Positions 10,409-21,915 of a DNA stretch of 64,000 bases are shown piece after piece. How positions within the stretch are numbered: position 1 is the first letter of the stretch; each line of letters begins with the position of its first letter. Source of the stretch: Pocillopora verrucosa (lineage: Eukaryota > Cnidaria > Anthozoa > Scleractinia > Pocilloporidae); assembly GCF_036669915.1 (NCBI RefSeq), contig NC_089320.1, positions 2,355,129 to 2,419,128 on the forward strand, given 5' to 3'. Position numbers and translations under genes: made by a program. Under the pieces are notes generated by a model. It had not been told where the DNA came from and searched no databases. It was given only the letters and a program-made list of their open reading frames with translations.

Positions 10409-13400
10409 TTAGAGTGCAAATTTATTTTCGGGCACAAGGTGTCCTTTCTTGATGCATTTCCAGATCCAGGATGGTGAAACTAGTTTGACTGGTCGATCCA
10501 TCGTATGACCACCCTGCAGAATAAAACATAAAAAGAAACAAAAGTAAGTCCAACAGCGTCCTATTTTCAATTCCATCTAAAATTTTCACCATCTGTTTTC
10601 CAATTCTATACGCTAATTGCTCTAGTCTAACTGTTTTCTGATGACTACAACAGGAGTTATAAAAAACATTTCTTCATGCTGCTGAACATCTCGGTTGATA
10701 GTGTCTGTGCCATTTAAGATGTGAGTACCAATGCTGAGAATGAAATTCACATTGGTTTGTTTTTGAGACAAAAACATTGTGCGACAAATACTGGATGAGG
10801 CATGGAAATAAGCCGAGATTATGACAAGAATAAACGTCCGTTTCACCTTGGGGGAGAGGGTACGGCTACGCGTGAGGTGTAAAGGAAGAAATTTGAATAT
10901 TATCGTGAAGTGTTCAGTGTGAAATTTCAATTTAACGTAAAGGGATACAGTCACATACGAGTATTTGCATGTATTGAATAATGTGAATTTTGGAAAGCAC
11001 ACTCACCTTAGTGTTGCTCACAATATGGCTTGCAGTCGTCTTTTCGAACTCACCGACTACATCTCCGTCGTAACTACAATATATCACTTAATTAAGGGAT
11101 TCAACCATATACAAAAAAATCAAGAAAACATCTAAAAGCGTAATCAGGAAATGAGTTAACTTAGCTCGTGCGTGATGCTATTAGCTTTGGAAAGCCACGG
11201 AAGAAACCGAATATCATAGCTTGACATGGCTTTGTTTATTTGACTGTTTAAACGTGTAATTGAAGACTGTGGTTTGTTTAACATTTTCGCTGTTCGAAGG
11301 CATTAAAGGATACGCAATGATGTATCTTCTGAGTTTCGCAGAATCTTCAAGATCGTTTGCGAGAAATATGGTCAGTCCTTGAAAAATATCTTTTAGAGTC
11401 TAGAAAAATAAAACAACTACAAATCAGGAAAAAATTACGACCAAAAACTGCAAAATGAAAGAAAAAAGACAACGAGTGTCAGAAGAACTATTTTTAGTGT
11501 GGTGATGAAGGAAGCAAGTCCAACAATAAATGAAGCATGAAATAAGGCCACTCAACTTTACTAAACAACACAATAGTCTCTTTCTGAAGAAAAAAAAATG
11601 TAGATTTTCATCACAGCTGGACTTTCGTCTTAAGGAGTGAAAAATTTATTAAGCTGGGGGACCCTAAGTCACTGACCGCAACTTCTTACGATCGTTCTGG
11701 CAAAACATTAGGAGCAAAAAAAGCGAACAAATTGTTCAAGGTACCTTATTCTTGCTTGGACTAGATTCATCGCCATTGTCATTCTACACAACAGAAAAGG
11801 GTAAACAGCACATGAGAGAAATATCAGCGATAAAAAAAGTTCCCTTTGACCTGCCTTGAATCTCTCCGCAAATAAATTCTCCCCATTTTTTTTCTTCCTG
11901 AATACTTAGTAACCTTGAGGAGGTGGGAGATATCATCAGGTTTTCACATTCATCCTCAAAAACGAAGGTGTGGTTCAACGACGAATTTCTACGCTAAAAT
12001 TTTTTGTTTACAAACCTGCGGATGGCTGAATTTCTGCAAATGATCTTCACTCTTCTGATAACATTTCGATCCGTACTTGCAGGCTGACTTGGCCTAAGGA
12101 GGATACGAAAAAGGTCCTTATTAGGAATTGCAACCAAACCATCAAATTCAAAAGTGAAGAATTTGCAAATTCCACCACAAAATTGCTACGAACATCATCA
12201 ATTTTTCATTCTCTTACATGACCTTAAGTCTCTACGGTGATGAAAAAGTTATAGTAAGGTCTCTAAATGGCTAAGAGTTGTGCGCAAAAATTTCAAAACG
12301 GAAACACAACCAAACAGAAATGTTGTAAGCCCTTCTTCAAAGTTAAGTCCTAAGAGTGAGATTTTCTGAACCGCGTCTTAACGATAGACACATGCGCACA
12401 CTAACCCGTTTACTAGGAGAACTATTTTCTTGATAGTCAAGTGTTTTTCTCTTCCTTGTTATTTTTTCAGTCTCGTTTGATTCCTTGGAAGGGCTTTCGT
12501 TTTTCATCTCCTTGTCCTTAGATGGAGGATCGTGATCATCGTCAGTTGCATCATCATCATCAGCAGCAGCATTATCATCATCGTCATTGTCCACAAGGTC
12601 AGCCACATCTGTAAAAGATAGGTAAAAATTATCACTGTGTGAGCGAGTAACGATGTCTTTCTTTTCCCTAAAAAATAACTTACACCAACAACAACCATAC
12701 AGAGATGACATATAAACAAACAAAGAAATAAACGCAAACTTCTTTATTCCAAAATTGAAATGCACTTCAGAAGAGACACTGTCTTGAAAATAACTGCTTA
12801 AGGACCACTATTTTATTACTTACTGGTTGAAGCTCTCGAGTTCTTGAACAAAACCTGCGGGAGACAATGACTCCAAGTGAGACCTTGAAATCAAAAGGCA
12901 ACAACAAAAACACAAAGATCGAACAAACAAACAAACAAATCTTCAGATACCTTCAGATGAGGTAGATCGTTTGCAGTTTGCCAATCCTTGTCGTCTCTGA
13001 TCCGCGTTACTCGTGGAAATCTGATCGATATACCATCAGCAGTGTGCGTCGTTGATTTGCTGAATTCTGCCCCAGTTATCTCCCACACTGGGGATTTCTG
13101 AAGAAAACAGATACATCAATTGTGTGCTTAACTCGTTGAGTAAATGAGGTGAGAATGGCATTATATATAACTACAGCAAAAATCATTCTTACGCGGTTAA
13201 AGAATAAAACTTTACCTTTGGATCTTCGACGACAAAGTCAGGAACTAAAGTTCGGTGTATGTTCAACCATAGAGGAACTTTAGAAGGGTCCTGCATCAAA
13301 TCACATCACCTTATTAATTCACATAACTGTTTAAGATTTCCGTAGCTGCTAATATCAAAACAAATAAAGAAAAAACAAGATCAGAAACAAGAACCGAAAA

Positions 13401-16400
13401 AACAAAAAAAGGAAAAAAAATGAAAATACTTAACAAGCAAAAAAAAAGGGAAGATATTGAACATTTAAAGATTTCGACTATAATCTTTTGTATAAGGGAT
13501 CTCGGCATAGTCCTACTGTTTTGGTACCCCATAAGTATAAGCACTACTGAGGTATCTGTTGTTCCACGTCACAAACCTTGCTGATTTTCTTCATTTTCAG
13601 TTCCCTATTAAGCCGCTCTAAGGTTTTATCATCATGACCATTGCCACACCTAGCCACAGTACACCATTGCTTTGCGGCTGGATCCCAGACACCCATAAGA
13701 AAGATCGACATCAATCCACCTTTGTTGCCTGTTCCATAGTAGGCCCCTAGTACAACCAGGTCAGCAGTATCTGCCATGGCACCTTCCTCGAGATAATCCC
13801 TTTTCATCTTGTAAACAAACATCAGACGGAAAAAAATTAGTCACGACCTTAAGTCTAATACGTTTCCGTCAAGCCCTTTCACTCAGTAAATAAGTATAAA
13901 TTCTGCAAAATGAAGCAACCAGGAATATTACAATTCCTTCTGGGCGAGATGTTAGTGCATAGAAAGTTACCGCCCGCTTCGCTACTCACAGTGAAGCTTC
14001 GCTATCAGCTTTCCATTTTGGTAAGAACTGCTATGAAGAAACACGACTTTGTAGCCTAGCTGATAAGTAATGCTTTTTAGGTATGAAAAAAACTAATACT
14101 ATTGTAAAAGAAAATATATCTTGCAAGAACCGCAACTACAACAAATTTTAAATCTGGGTCTTTTGGCCTCATTTACCTTGAGCCAATGCCTTTTTCCTGG
14201 TTCATAAATACCCTGAAAAAAGGAAGACAAACATATGGTTGAATGTTTGGCGATCAAATGTTAGATCTTTAGCTTCCAGAGGCGCATGAAAAAGATTAAT
14301 GTTACTTTCTATGGAAGACTGCTTTTTAGAGGCAGCTATCTGCATAAAATAAACAAGAGGAATTGTATTTCTGAAATATTTGCGCAATTCATAGTCACCT
14401 CATCTCGTGTCCAACTTCGCTTAGCTCGCATTTACGCGACGTGTATTTTAGCGCGTACTTTTGCTCGACATATTCTTTATAGCATAGAGCGGTCATTTTA
14501 ACGGGGCGCGTAATTTGACATGGACTGTATTAGCTTCAAGCGCTCTGATGAACTCCAATTTATTACACAAATCAAACTTCATAATTATAATAACCAATAG
14601 CATTGCCGCCTTACATTGATATCCTTCAGTACCAGTCCCTCGAGGCCTTCTTTGATGGCACGCGTCATCAACTTTGAGAGTTCTTTTTCTGTCTAAAAAG
14701 GGTGACATTGCAGTTCAAGTCTCAATGAAAAGTTTACCTGATTAGTATGTAGTAACAGTATGTACTCATCTTGTACTTGAATCAAGACAGAATTCATATT
14801 GCCAAAAGGGCAACTAGTAAGCTGAAAATCTTATACCTACTTATATGTTGTAGATTAATATTTGAAAGTGTATAAACATCTACATGCACGTGCACAAGGA
14901 AACTATTTATAATAACATTACCTTTAGGAAATTCATTTCTGATAACATTATTTTGTTTGGGATGACCGTGACATTTTGTTCCAAGACTTTCCGTCTTTCT
15001 GTCATGCTCCTTAAAAACATGGAGTGTGTCAGGGAACAGTAATGTTAGCAAACCAAAACCAGAACAAACAAAAACAAAACAATAAAGCAAACATAAAAAC
15101 AAGGGAAAGGAAAGAAAACAATAAGCTGTCAAATGAACTTCAAGCTACATGTACAAATTACTCTGTGAAAGATACATTGTCGTTACAAGACACACGTGGT
15201 TCCATTAAGTGACTACAGAACTTACTTTTTCATCATGTTCTCATCATTAAACTGCAGGCAATCAAAGATAAACAAACAAACACTGGCATCTTTGAAAGCC
15301 GATTTCTGCAAACAAAAATACAAGAGAGAGAGAGAGAGAGAAGGCATTTTAATAGTTTCTCCCAGCGGAATTTTCTCGTATCACCAAACTCATCTACAAA
15401 CTGTGATTATCCATTTCATCATACCGTAGTATTAATTAATAAACGAGGAATGTACTTACACTAACACTTAGTCTGCAATTACCTTGTGAATGCCTAGAGT
15501 TCCAAAAGGGAGAGGTTTGCTTGTTTTGTTGTCAACAAGTAACACCTTAAAAGAGAAAAAAATTGAAAAAATGATCAGAGACTTATGTCAATAACTACAA
15601 GGAAAAACACAAATCTGAAGAAAAATTAACCCAAAATGCAAGAGCAAAATACCTCACTATCCAATATGAGACTGTTGCCATGAGGACAAGCTTTTGGAAG
15701 ATGATCTTTTATGGGTGCTACCTAGTGTGATAAAGACAAAAAAGTAATGGTGCTGCATGTTACGTGCATGTCAAAAAAGCAAAACATAGTTGTACCACAA
15801 GACAGTGAAGCTCTAAACAGCTTACCTTATGTGCAAGGACAGGTTTGAGGCTGCGGCTGAAAAACTGAAACTCATTACCACTCTTGTGAACCTTAAAAAG
15901 TAAATGTAAATATAAATTAATTGTCAATATTAATTGTAAAGCAACCACAGATTACTAGAGCATTTTTAATCTTTAGCATGATAACTTTCTTTGTTCTTTC
16001 AACCTTTTTTACTAAAATTTGTCGAGAACATTAAGAGAGATTCATTCTTTATCACTTCTGGGAGTTAAAGTATTAAATGCAAAGCAGATTACTTGGACCC
16101 TCTCTCCATCATATTTAATCTCCGCATACATTCCCTTGGGACATTTCTTCAATGCCTGTGAAAAACTCTTACAAGCTTCTGCCTGTGAAATACAAAAATT
16201 AAAGACAGTACCTGGTCACTAAGCCTATGAGTACTCCCTTGTTGTAAGATGCACATTTCTCCCCTGGAGGGAGGATTTGAGACGAGTCCAGGAGAAGTTT
16301 GCCTTGGGGAAGTGCGAGACCCCTTACAAACCTCTTAGGAGATCGCATTGCTCAAAACATAGTACTTAAGCATGGGCAAAGAAACACCTGTACTGATAAT

Positions 16401-19400
16401 GAAGGGGTCACTTTAACTTAGATATATGTACACTTTCTGTAGGTACTCACTGTGCTAACCAAGAACAAAGCAAAGGAAACAATTCAAAACAGCATTCATT
16501 CTACGTAAACAGTGTAAGTAACAAAGTAAACAAACTTCATACCAGCATAGGTTTGACAGGTGTCATCAAGGAAGCTTTAATACTCAGTTTTTTACTCATT
16601 CCTGGCAAAACACCTGCATTTGATTCCTTTTTCTGCAGGCATCGCTGTACAACATCTGTGAGGTTGTTTGATGCCTGAAATGCCTCATATGCATTTGGGT
16701 CAATTGCATCTAAGCTATGTGCAAAGAACAAATAAAGTTCCACATCATAAGCACGTAATTTTCCTCATGCTATCAGAAAAAAAAAACCTCATTAACTTTT
16801 TTACTGCCAGATGTGATTACCAAGTAATTTCTTCCTATAATATCCATATATTATCCAGCAAACAGGAAACAAGAATGCTAAAATGTATCAGGTACATGTA
16901 GCAGTTGTTAGCTTGATCTAACACCAAATTCTCGTGATTCATTTACAAGCAGCTAGAGGGGACAATTAACAATCAGATTTTGGGAGTGAAAAGGCTACAA
17001 GTGCCACCACAGTGAACAATCAACTCATTCTCTCTCAGCTCTATGTGGATGAGAACTGAATGTAATCTACTACTTTTAACATCCTAAAACATGAACATCT
17101 TGAGGTGCATAGAAAATAAACTGAGTTTACTCATTGAAAATATAAATTGGTAAGTTACAAGTAAATGATTTCACTTTCCCTCTTTATCCAGCATTCCCAA
17201 TGCAACACATTTAAAACATGACCAGTAATGGCAGATGGTTTAGCCATTTAACCCCTGGGGGAACTAGCATGTCTTTTCCCACCAAGGTATCACTAGGCTC
17301 ATAGGAATAAAGGAAATGATCCGAAACTTCAAAACCTCCTGAATTTTAATTATAGTAAGTGCAAGTTATAAAGAATATCACTTGCTGATGTTAGGGTGTT
17401 AAGGGTGATCAAAATAGTATATATAACATGCTATGAAAAACAGAACATTTTAAAATCAAGGTTTAATCATTTCCTTCACGTATTATGATATTGGTGTACA
17501 TCTTCAAGAAACACAGTTTAGCAATGTGTCATTTGTGTTATCATAATGGTAACACACCACTAATGATTGCATATTAAATACGCCAACATTAGTGGTGTGC
17601 ACCTTCAAGACACACACAGTTTAGCAATGCATGATTTGTGTTATCTTAATGGTACACTGATGTACCACACTACTAATGCTTGCACGCTCAATAAGCCAAG
17701 CCTTGTCACTGTGCATTTTTAAGACACACACAGGTTTATATGAAGCAAAACATGATTTGTGTTATCTTAATGGAGACACACCACTAATGCTTGCATATTA
17801 AATACGCCAAGCCCTATTGGTGTGCATCTTCAAGACACACACAGTTAAGCAATACCAATATAAAAAGATCACAATAATTGGAACCCTGTGGATGACAGAG
17901 TGTACAGCAACCTTACAATCACCAAGCCTTATTGGTGTGCACCTTTAAGACCCACACAGTTTGGCAATACATAGTTTGTACTATCTCAGTGGTAACACAC
18001 CATTAATGCTCTCATATTAAATACGCCAAGATTTAGTGTGCAACCTTTAGGACACACACAGTTCATCATATTATGCAGAGAGACTGCAATAATTGGTTTC
18101 TTTTGGATGACGCAGCAGACAGGGACCTTAAAATCGCCACCCTTTGAGGGGCATCTTGCCCCATTGCGGGTTCTCTCCAATTGGGCTGAGTATTTACATT
18201 CACAATGTATGTTGCAACAATTTATGAGGCCCTGTCCACACTGGCCAAATTTGACATTGAACATTGTCATCATGTGAATTGTTCACACTAGTCCTACCTG
18301 AAGACAGAGGTTTTAGGAATAATGAAGTTGTTGTTTTTGGTAATTTTTAGGCAGGATATCATGACCCAAGGAAGTTATCGGTGGAACAGTCAAAATAAAC
18401 CCTCTAACTCCTAAGAGTGATTGACATCTCATTTCTACTTGCTGTATCACAGCTAAATCACACATTAAGGTGATGAGAACAAAAGATTTGATCACCAGTA
18501 AAAGAACCCCTTGATTGCCACACAAATTCTCCTGGTCAGTACCATAGTAAATGTATGGAAAACAGTATGAAGAATATATGTATGTAAACAGATGCTGGGG
18601 TGTAAAGAGTCTATTATTCTTGAACAAACATGTAATACAGATTTACAATAAGTTTTTTTCAGTTGAAAAATTTGGTACTGGAAAACATGTTTTAATTAAT
18701 TCTTACACATGTTTTGCTCCTGTGTTCATTCGCAGGTCATGCTTGATAAGACGAATGATGAACTTCAAGTCATTTGCAGAGCATCTAAAACAAAATAAAG
18801 ACAAAAAAAATAAAAAGAATTTACATTTGTATATGCTAAAGACTAGAGAAGCACAGCTGTTGCATCAGCTTAAAAAAAAGTTAGGTAATTTTAACAAAGA
18901 TGTCAAAATCAATTTGGCAAAGTATTAAAAATTAAGGTGGCACTGTACCTTCTTGTCATCTTAGTGAGTTCCCTCTGTTGATCATCTTCCTTTGTTAGAG
19001 TTTTCAATTTGTCAAGAAACGCATCAACCTTGTATCAAAAGAACTAGTTAATTTGTAACAATTTAATTTCACTCATGAGATTTAACCAAAAGGTACCTAC
19101 ATGTGTTACCCAGCAAAGTAACTTACCTCTTGTAATGAAATCAAACTCTTCTTTAGAGGTTTTAGCAGTGAGCTGCTCTGAAAAAATGTGCTCAAAGTCT
19201 CTGATACATCACCCTGTGGAAGTGAAATAGGGTTTAATAAGACAAGTCTTATCTCTGAAAAAGAAAAACATCTTCACATTCTGTTGAAGTAACCCAAGTC
19301 TTCTGAAGAACTCTCCTATCAGAGGAATTAACACAAGCCCAGGTTCTAGGCACAGCAAAGCTTGAAAGAATAGATATGCTATTCTTTAAATATTATTTGA

Positions 19401-21703
19401 ACAAGACAATTAGTGAAGTCAGTTTCCTTACTCAAAATATTACTGTACCTGCTCTAAGTCTGTTATCATGTCATCTTGGCTAGATCCAAAAATCTAAAAA
19501 AAGTTCAAAGAGGCATAATAGCTATTAATCATTACAATGCATTTAAAAATATTTTACATCTATCAGAGATTTCTTGGTGTGACAAAACCTGGGATTCAAT
19601 ATAACATACATAATTAAGCAATTGTAAAGAATGGACAACTTTAGTCTTGTACTTATAGGGGTTATACTAGGTACAGAATCATAGAGCTGTTTCAAGAAAG
19701 GTTGTCAGAAACAAAAAGACAACAGTACATGCAACAAATTCTCAAAAGGTAAGCTGAGTATCCAGTAATCAATGAATTTTGACAAGTCATATAAACAAAT
19801 AAATTAATCAAACCCACTATGCCTTATTATCCTCTCTGATTTCCTTGAAATCCTGAGGTCAAAGAACAATGATCTGAAAATTACCAACAATACCTTTTGG
19901 AGTTGATGCATGCACTTTTAAGCTTTATTTAACACAACCTTTCTTAAAACAGCTGTATACAAGACAGGGCATGAAATTAAATTTTTTTTCTGATAGCCAC
20001 TTGGCTCCTAATTCAAAAGAAGTTGGTCACCATTTTCAAAGACAAAAAAAACCTTTTTTTATGCTGCAGCGTTGCAGATAAAGATCTTTAACTGCAAAGT
20101 GGACACTAGGATGGATGATATACAACGTTCAAGCTCACCTAACTCCAAGATGGCATCTAGTTATCAATTATTGAGATGCATGTGCTGTGTTTTGGAAACA
20201 AACTTAAGGAGGAAGTTTGCCGCGGATTTATCTTTGCAACTCTTTTTAATTCACTTTATCTCTTGGTAAGGTTATGATGAAACATTCTAGTTGCCAATTT
20301 GGTGACTAATTTTCAGGATTTGGTCACCAAAGTGAAAAATTTAGTCACATTGGCGCCTGTATCAGGTGCAATTTCATGCGTTGCAAGATTGTTCATGAAC
20401 TGTAATATTGTCACAGCTACCTGACTGTATAATTTAACAAGTTGTTTGCTTTGCAAGTTGTACACTCTCTTGTTGACTGCAGGCAGTAGTGTTTTCACCC
20501 ACAGTGTCAAGTCTCCTGTAAATCCATCTGGGGGAAAATAAAGCTGATCTTAGCAAACACAAAAGCAGTAAACAACAGTTTACTACAAGTAGCTGTTTCT
20601 TGTAATAACTGATTCTGATGTACCTCCAGAGCTCCCCTTTGCAAAGAATTCAGACAAGATCTTGCTCTTGTTATTATAGCTTGGTTCTTCAGCCAGATTT
20701 ATGCAGATTCTCCGGAATTCTCGGAAACTGTTGTCTTTACTGTGTTCATCAGTGTCCCCCTTGAGAGGTGATGAGCTATGACTTCCACTGCCAGAGCTTG
20801 AAGACTTTTTACCATCTGCTGGACCAACCTTTGATGGAGTTGAGGGTTTTGGTTTTCCATATGGAAGAGTTGACTGTACAGCTTTCTTTTTAGGTGAAGA
20901 CATTTTGGCAGCTAGATCTTTTAAAAAAAATGAGACCATGTTAAGGAGAATTATTTCAAATATTAGCCAAGCAGAAATATGCTTTCATTCGTGCCCATCC
21001 TTAACCCTTTACTCCCTAACATTAATATGCATATTCTCCATACTGTTCTCTACACATTTCCTGAGGTGCTGACTAAGGAGAATTTGTATACAATCACAAG
21101 CTTCTTTAATATTAGTTGGTGATCATTTTCTTTATTCTCATAACCTTAATGTTAGACTCAGTGATGCTACTGTAAGGAGAATTACTGTCACTTTCCGGGA
21201 TTAAGCTTAATTAAGGTGGCATGAAAGAACGCCCAAGAAATTTTAACTATTACAGTAACTAAAGCGTTTGGATCCACGTTGAAACGGGATTGAAACCCTC
21301 TTAGAAGACATTGCAAACCTTTAATGAGGCTTAAAATTTTCGCCTGATCATCATCCTTGAGGTTCTCAAATCCGCCCAAATCATCAGTGCTGTCAATTTT
21401 CTTCGTTGTGGCACGGGCCCGCGACAGAGTATCGAAAATGCAAGGAACGTGGTACCATTGTTTCATCATCCCACCGTCCTCGCCGAATGGATTCGAAACC
21501 AGCTTTCCTATTCGAGTCACACTCTTCTCTATCTGTTGCTTGCAAGTTTTGCATTTAGCTCTTCCCTGTGCAGCATACTCTACCAAAAATGGCTTGTCTT
21601 CCGCGCCGTCCGCCATGATGTTCAGAGCTAAGACAATCCGTCGATGGTACAGGGTTGAGTTTTCCTTGACAAGCTGTACGCTACGTCTTGAAATCCCAAA
21701 CAT
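10409..21703 (-). CDS. LIG3: DNA ligase III, 26 coding exons, with added PBZ finger
   Basis: ATP-dependent ligase of base-excision and single-strand break repair, and the mitochondrial ligase in vertebrates. All junctions are GT/AG and the exons sum to 960 codons (959 aa; human about 1009). Exons (minus): 21319-21703, 20624-20917, 20421-20527, 19449-19493, 19127-19213, 18949-19028, 18707-18784, 16543-16714, 16093-16182, 15826-15891, 15653-15721, 15483-15545, 15226-15305, 14922-15009, 14615-14692, 14177-14212, 13577-13807, 13216-13290, 12951-13097, 12824-12854, 12406-12608, 12016-12093, 11745-11783, 11314-11399, 11007-11073, 10409-10513. Domains: PARP-type zinc finger (ligands C51, C54, H85, C88), DNA-binding domain, nucleotidyltransferase with catalytic Lys439 in EIKYDGER, OB fold to about residue 755, an acidic/basic linker, PBZ finger (836-861) and BRCT (about 875-950), the XRCC1-partner domain. 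Met1 gives a basic leader; Met30 (21616) gives the nuclear form. Confidence 0.95.
17239..17406 (+). repeat. Degenerate copy of dispersed repeat family A
   Basis: In LIG3 intron 7. It keeps the family phrases TTTAACCCCTGGGGGAACTAG, AATAAAGGAAATGATC and TGATGTTAGGGTGTTAAGGG, but the middle is poorly conserved. Confidence 0.5.
17488..18066. repeat. Tandem repeat of about 100-115 bp in LIG3 intron 7
   Basis: Six anchors of the type CTTCAAGACACACACAGTTT recur at about 17501, 17603, 17715, 17827, 17942 and 18045. Each unit also carries ATTTGTGTTATCTTAATGG, CACCACTAATGCTTGCATAT and TAAATACGCCAA. CACCACTAATG and CATTAGTGGTG form an 11-bp perfect stem inside one unit (near 17557-17600). Confidence 0.85.
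18399..18592 (+). repeat. Dispersed repeat family A copy
   Basis: About 190 bp, beginning CCTCTAACTCCTAAGAGTGA and ending CAGTATGAAGAATATATGT. The core features ACACATTAAGG, GATCACCAG and CAAATTCTCC. It lies in LIG3 intron 7. Confidence 0.7.
21001..21196 (-). repeat. Dispersed repeat family A copy, reversed
   Basis: Reverse-oriented copy in LIG3 intron 1 (between 20917 and 21319), reading TTAACCCTTTACTCCCTAAC, GCATATTCTCCATACTG, TTGGTGATCATTTTCTTTAT and GTAAGGAGAATT. Confidence 0.75.
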
Positions 21704-21915
21704 TTAAAATGAGTGGTAAAGGCATAATCATGACTTATTTATCGCTACTAAAGTTTGCTGACTTGCAAAACAAGAAGGCAAGTTCGTACTTGCATCTTTA
21801 ATTCCTCCACATGTAACCCACAGACTCGCCCCCTACCTCCATTCATATTTTCTCTTATATGAAGGGAAAGCTCATTCTCTTGATCACCGCTGGTAATTGG
21901 CTTTGGCGATTCAAA
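21704..21915. promoter_or_regulatory. Shared LIG3/ILKAP bidirectional promoter region
   Basis: Only 212 bp separate the outermost LIG3 ATG (minus) from the ILKAP ATG (plus), so both 5' UTRs and the promoter must fit here or the transcripts must overlap. No clear TATA box is positioned for either gene. A local C-rich patch (CTCGCCCCCTACC) is present. Co-regulation is inferred from geometry only. Confidence 0.6.

Noticed and set aside
11784-11978. Minus-strand open frame MNHTFVFEDECENLMISPTS...
   Set aside because: It lies between LIG3 exons 22 and 23; the ligase reading frame closes exactly without it and it has no domain.
18551-18928. Plus-strand 125-codon open frame
   Set aside because: Antisense to LIG3 exon 7 and made largely of family A repeat and Lys-rich low-complexity sequence.
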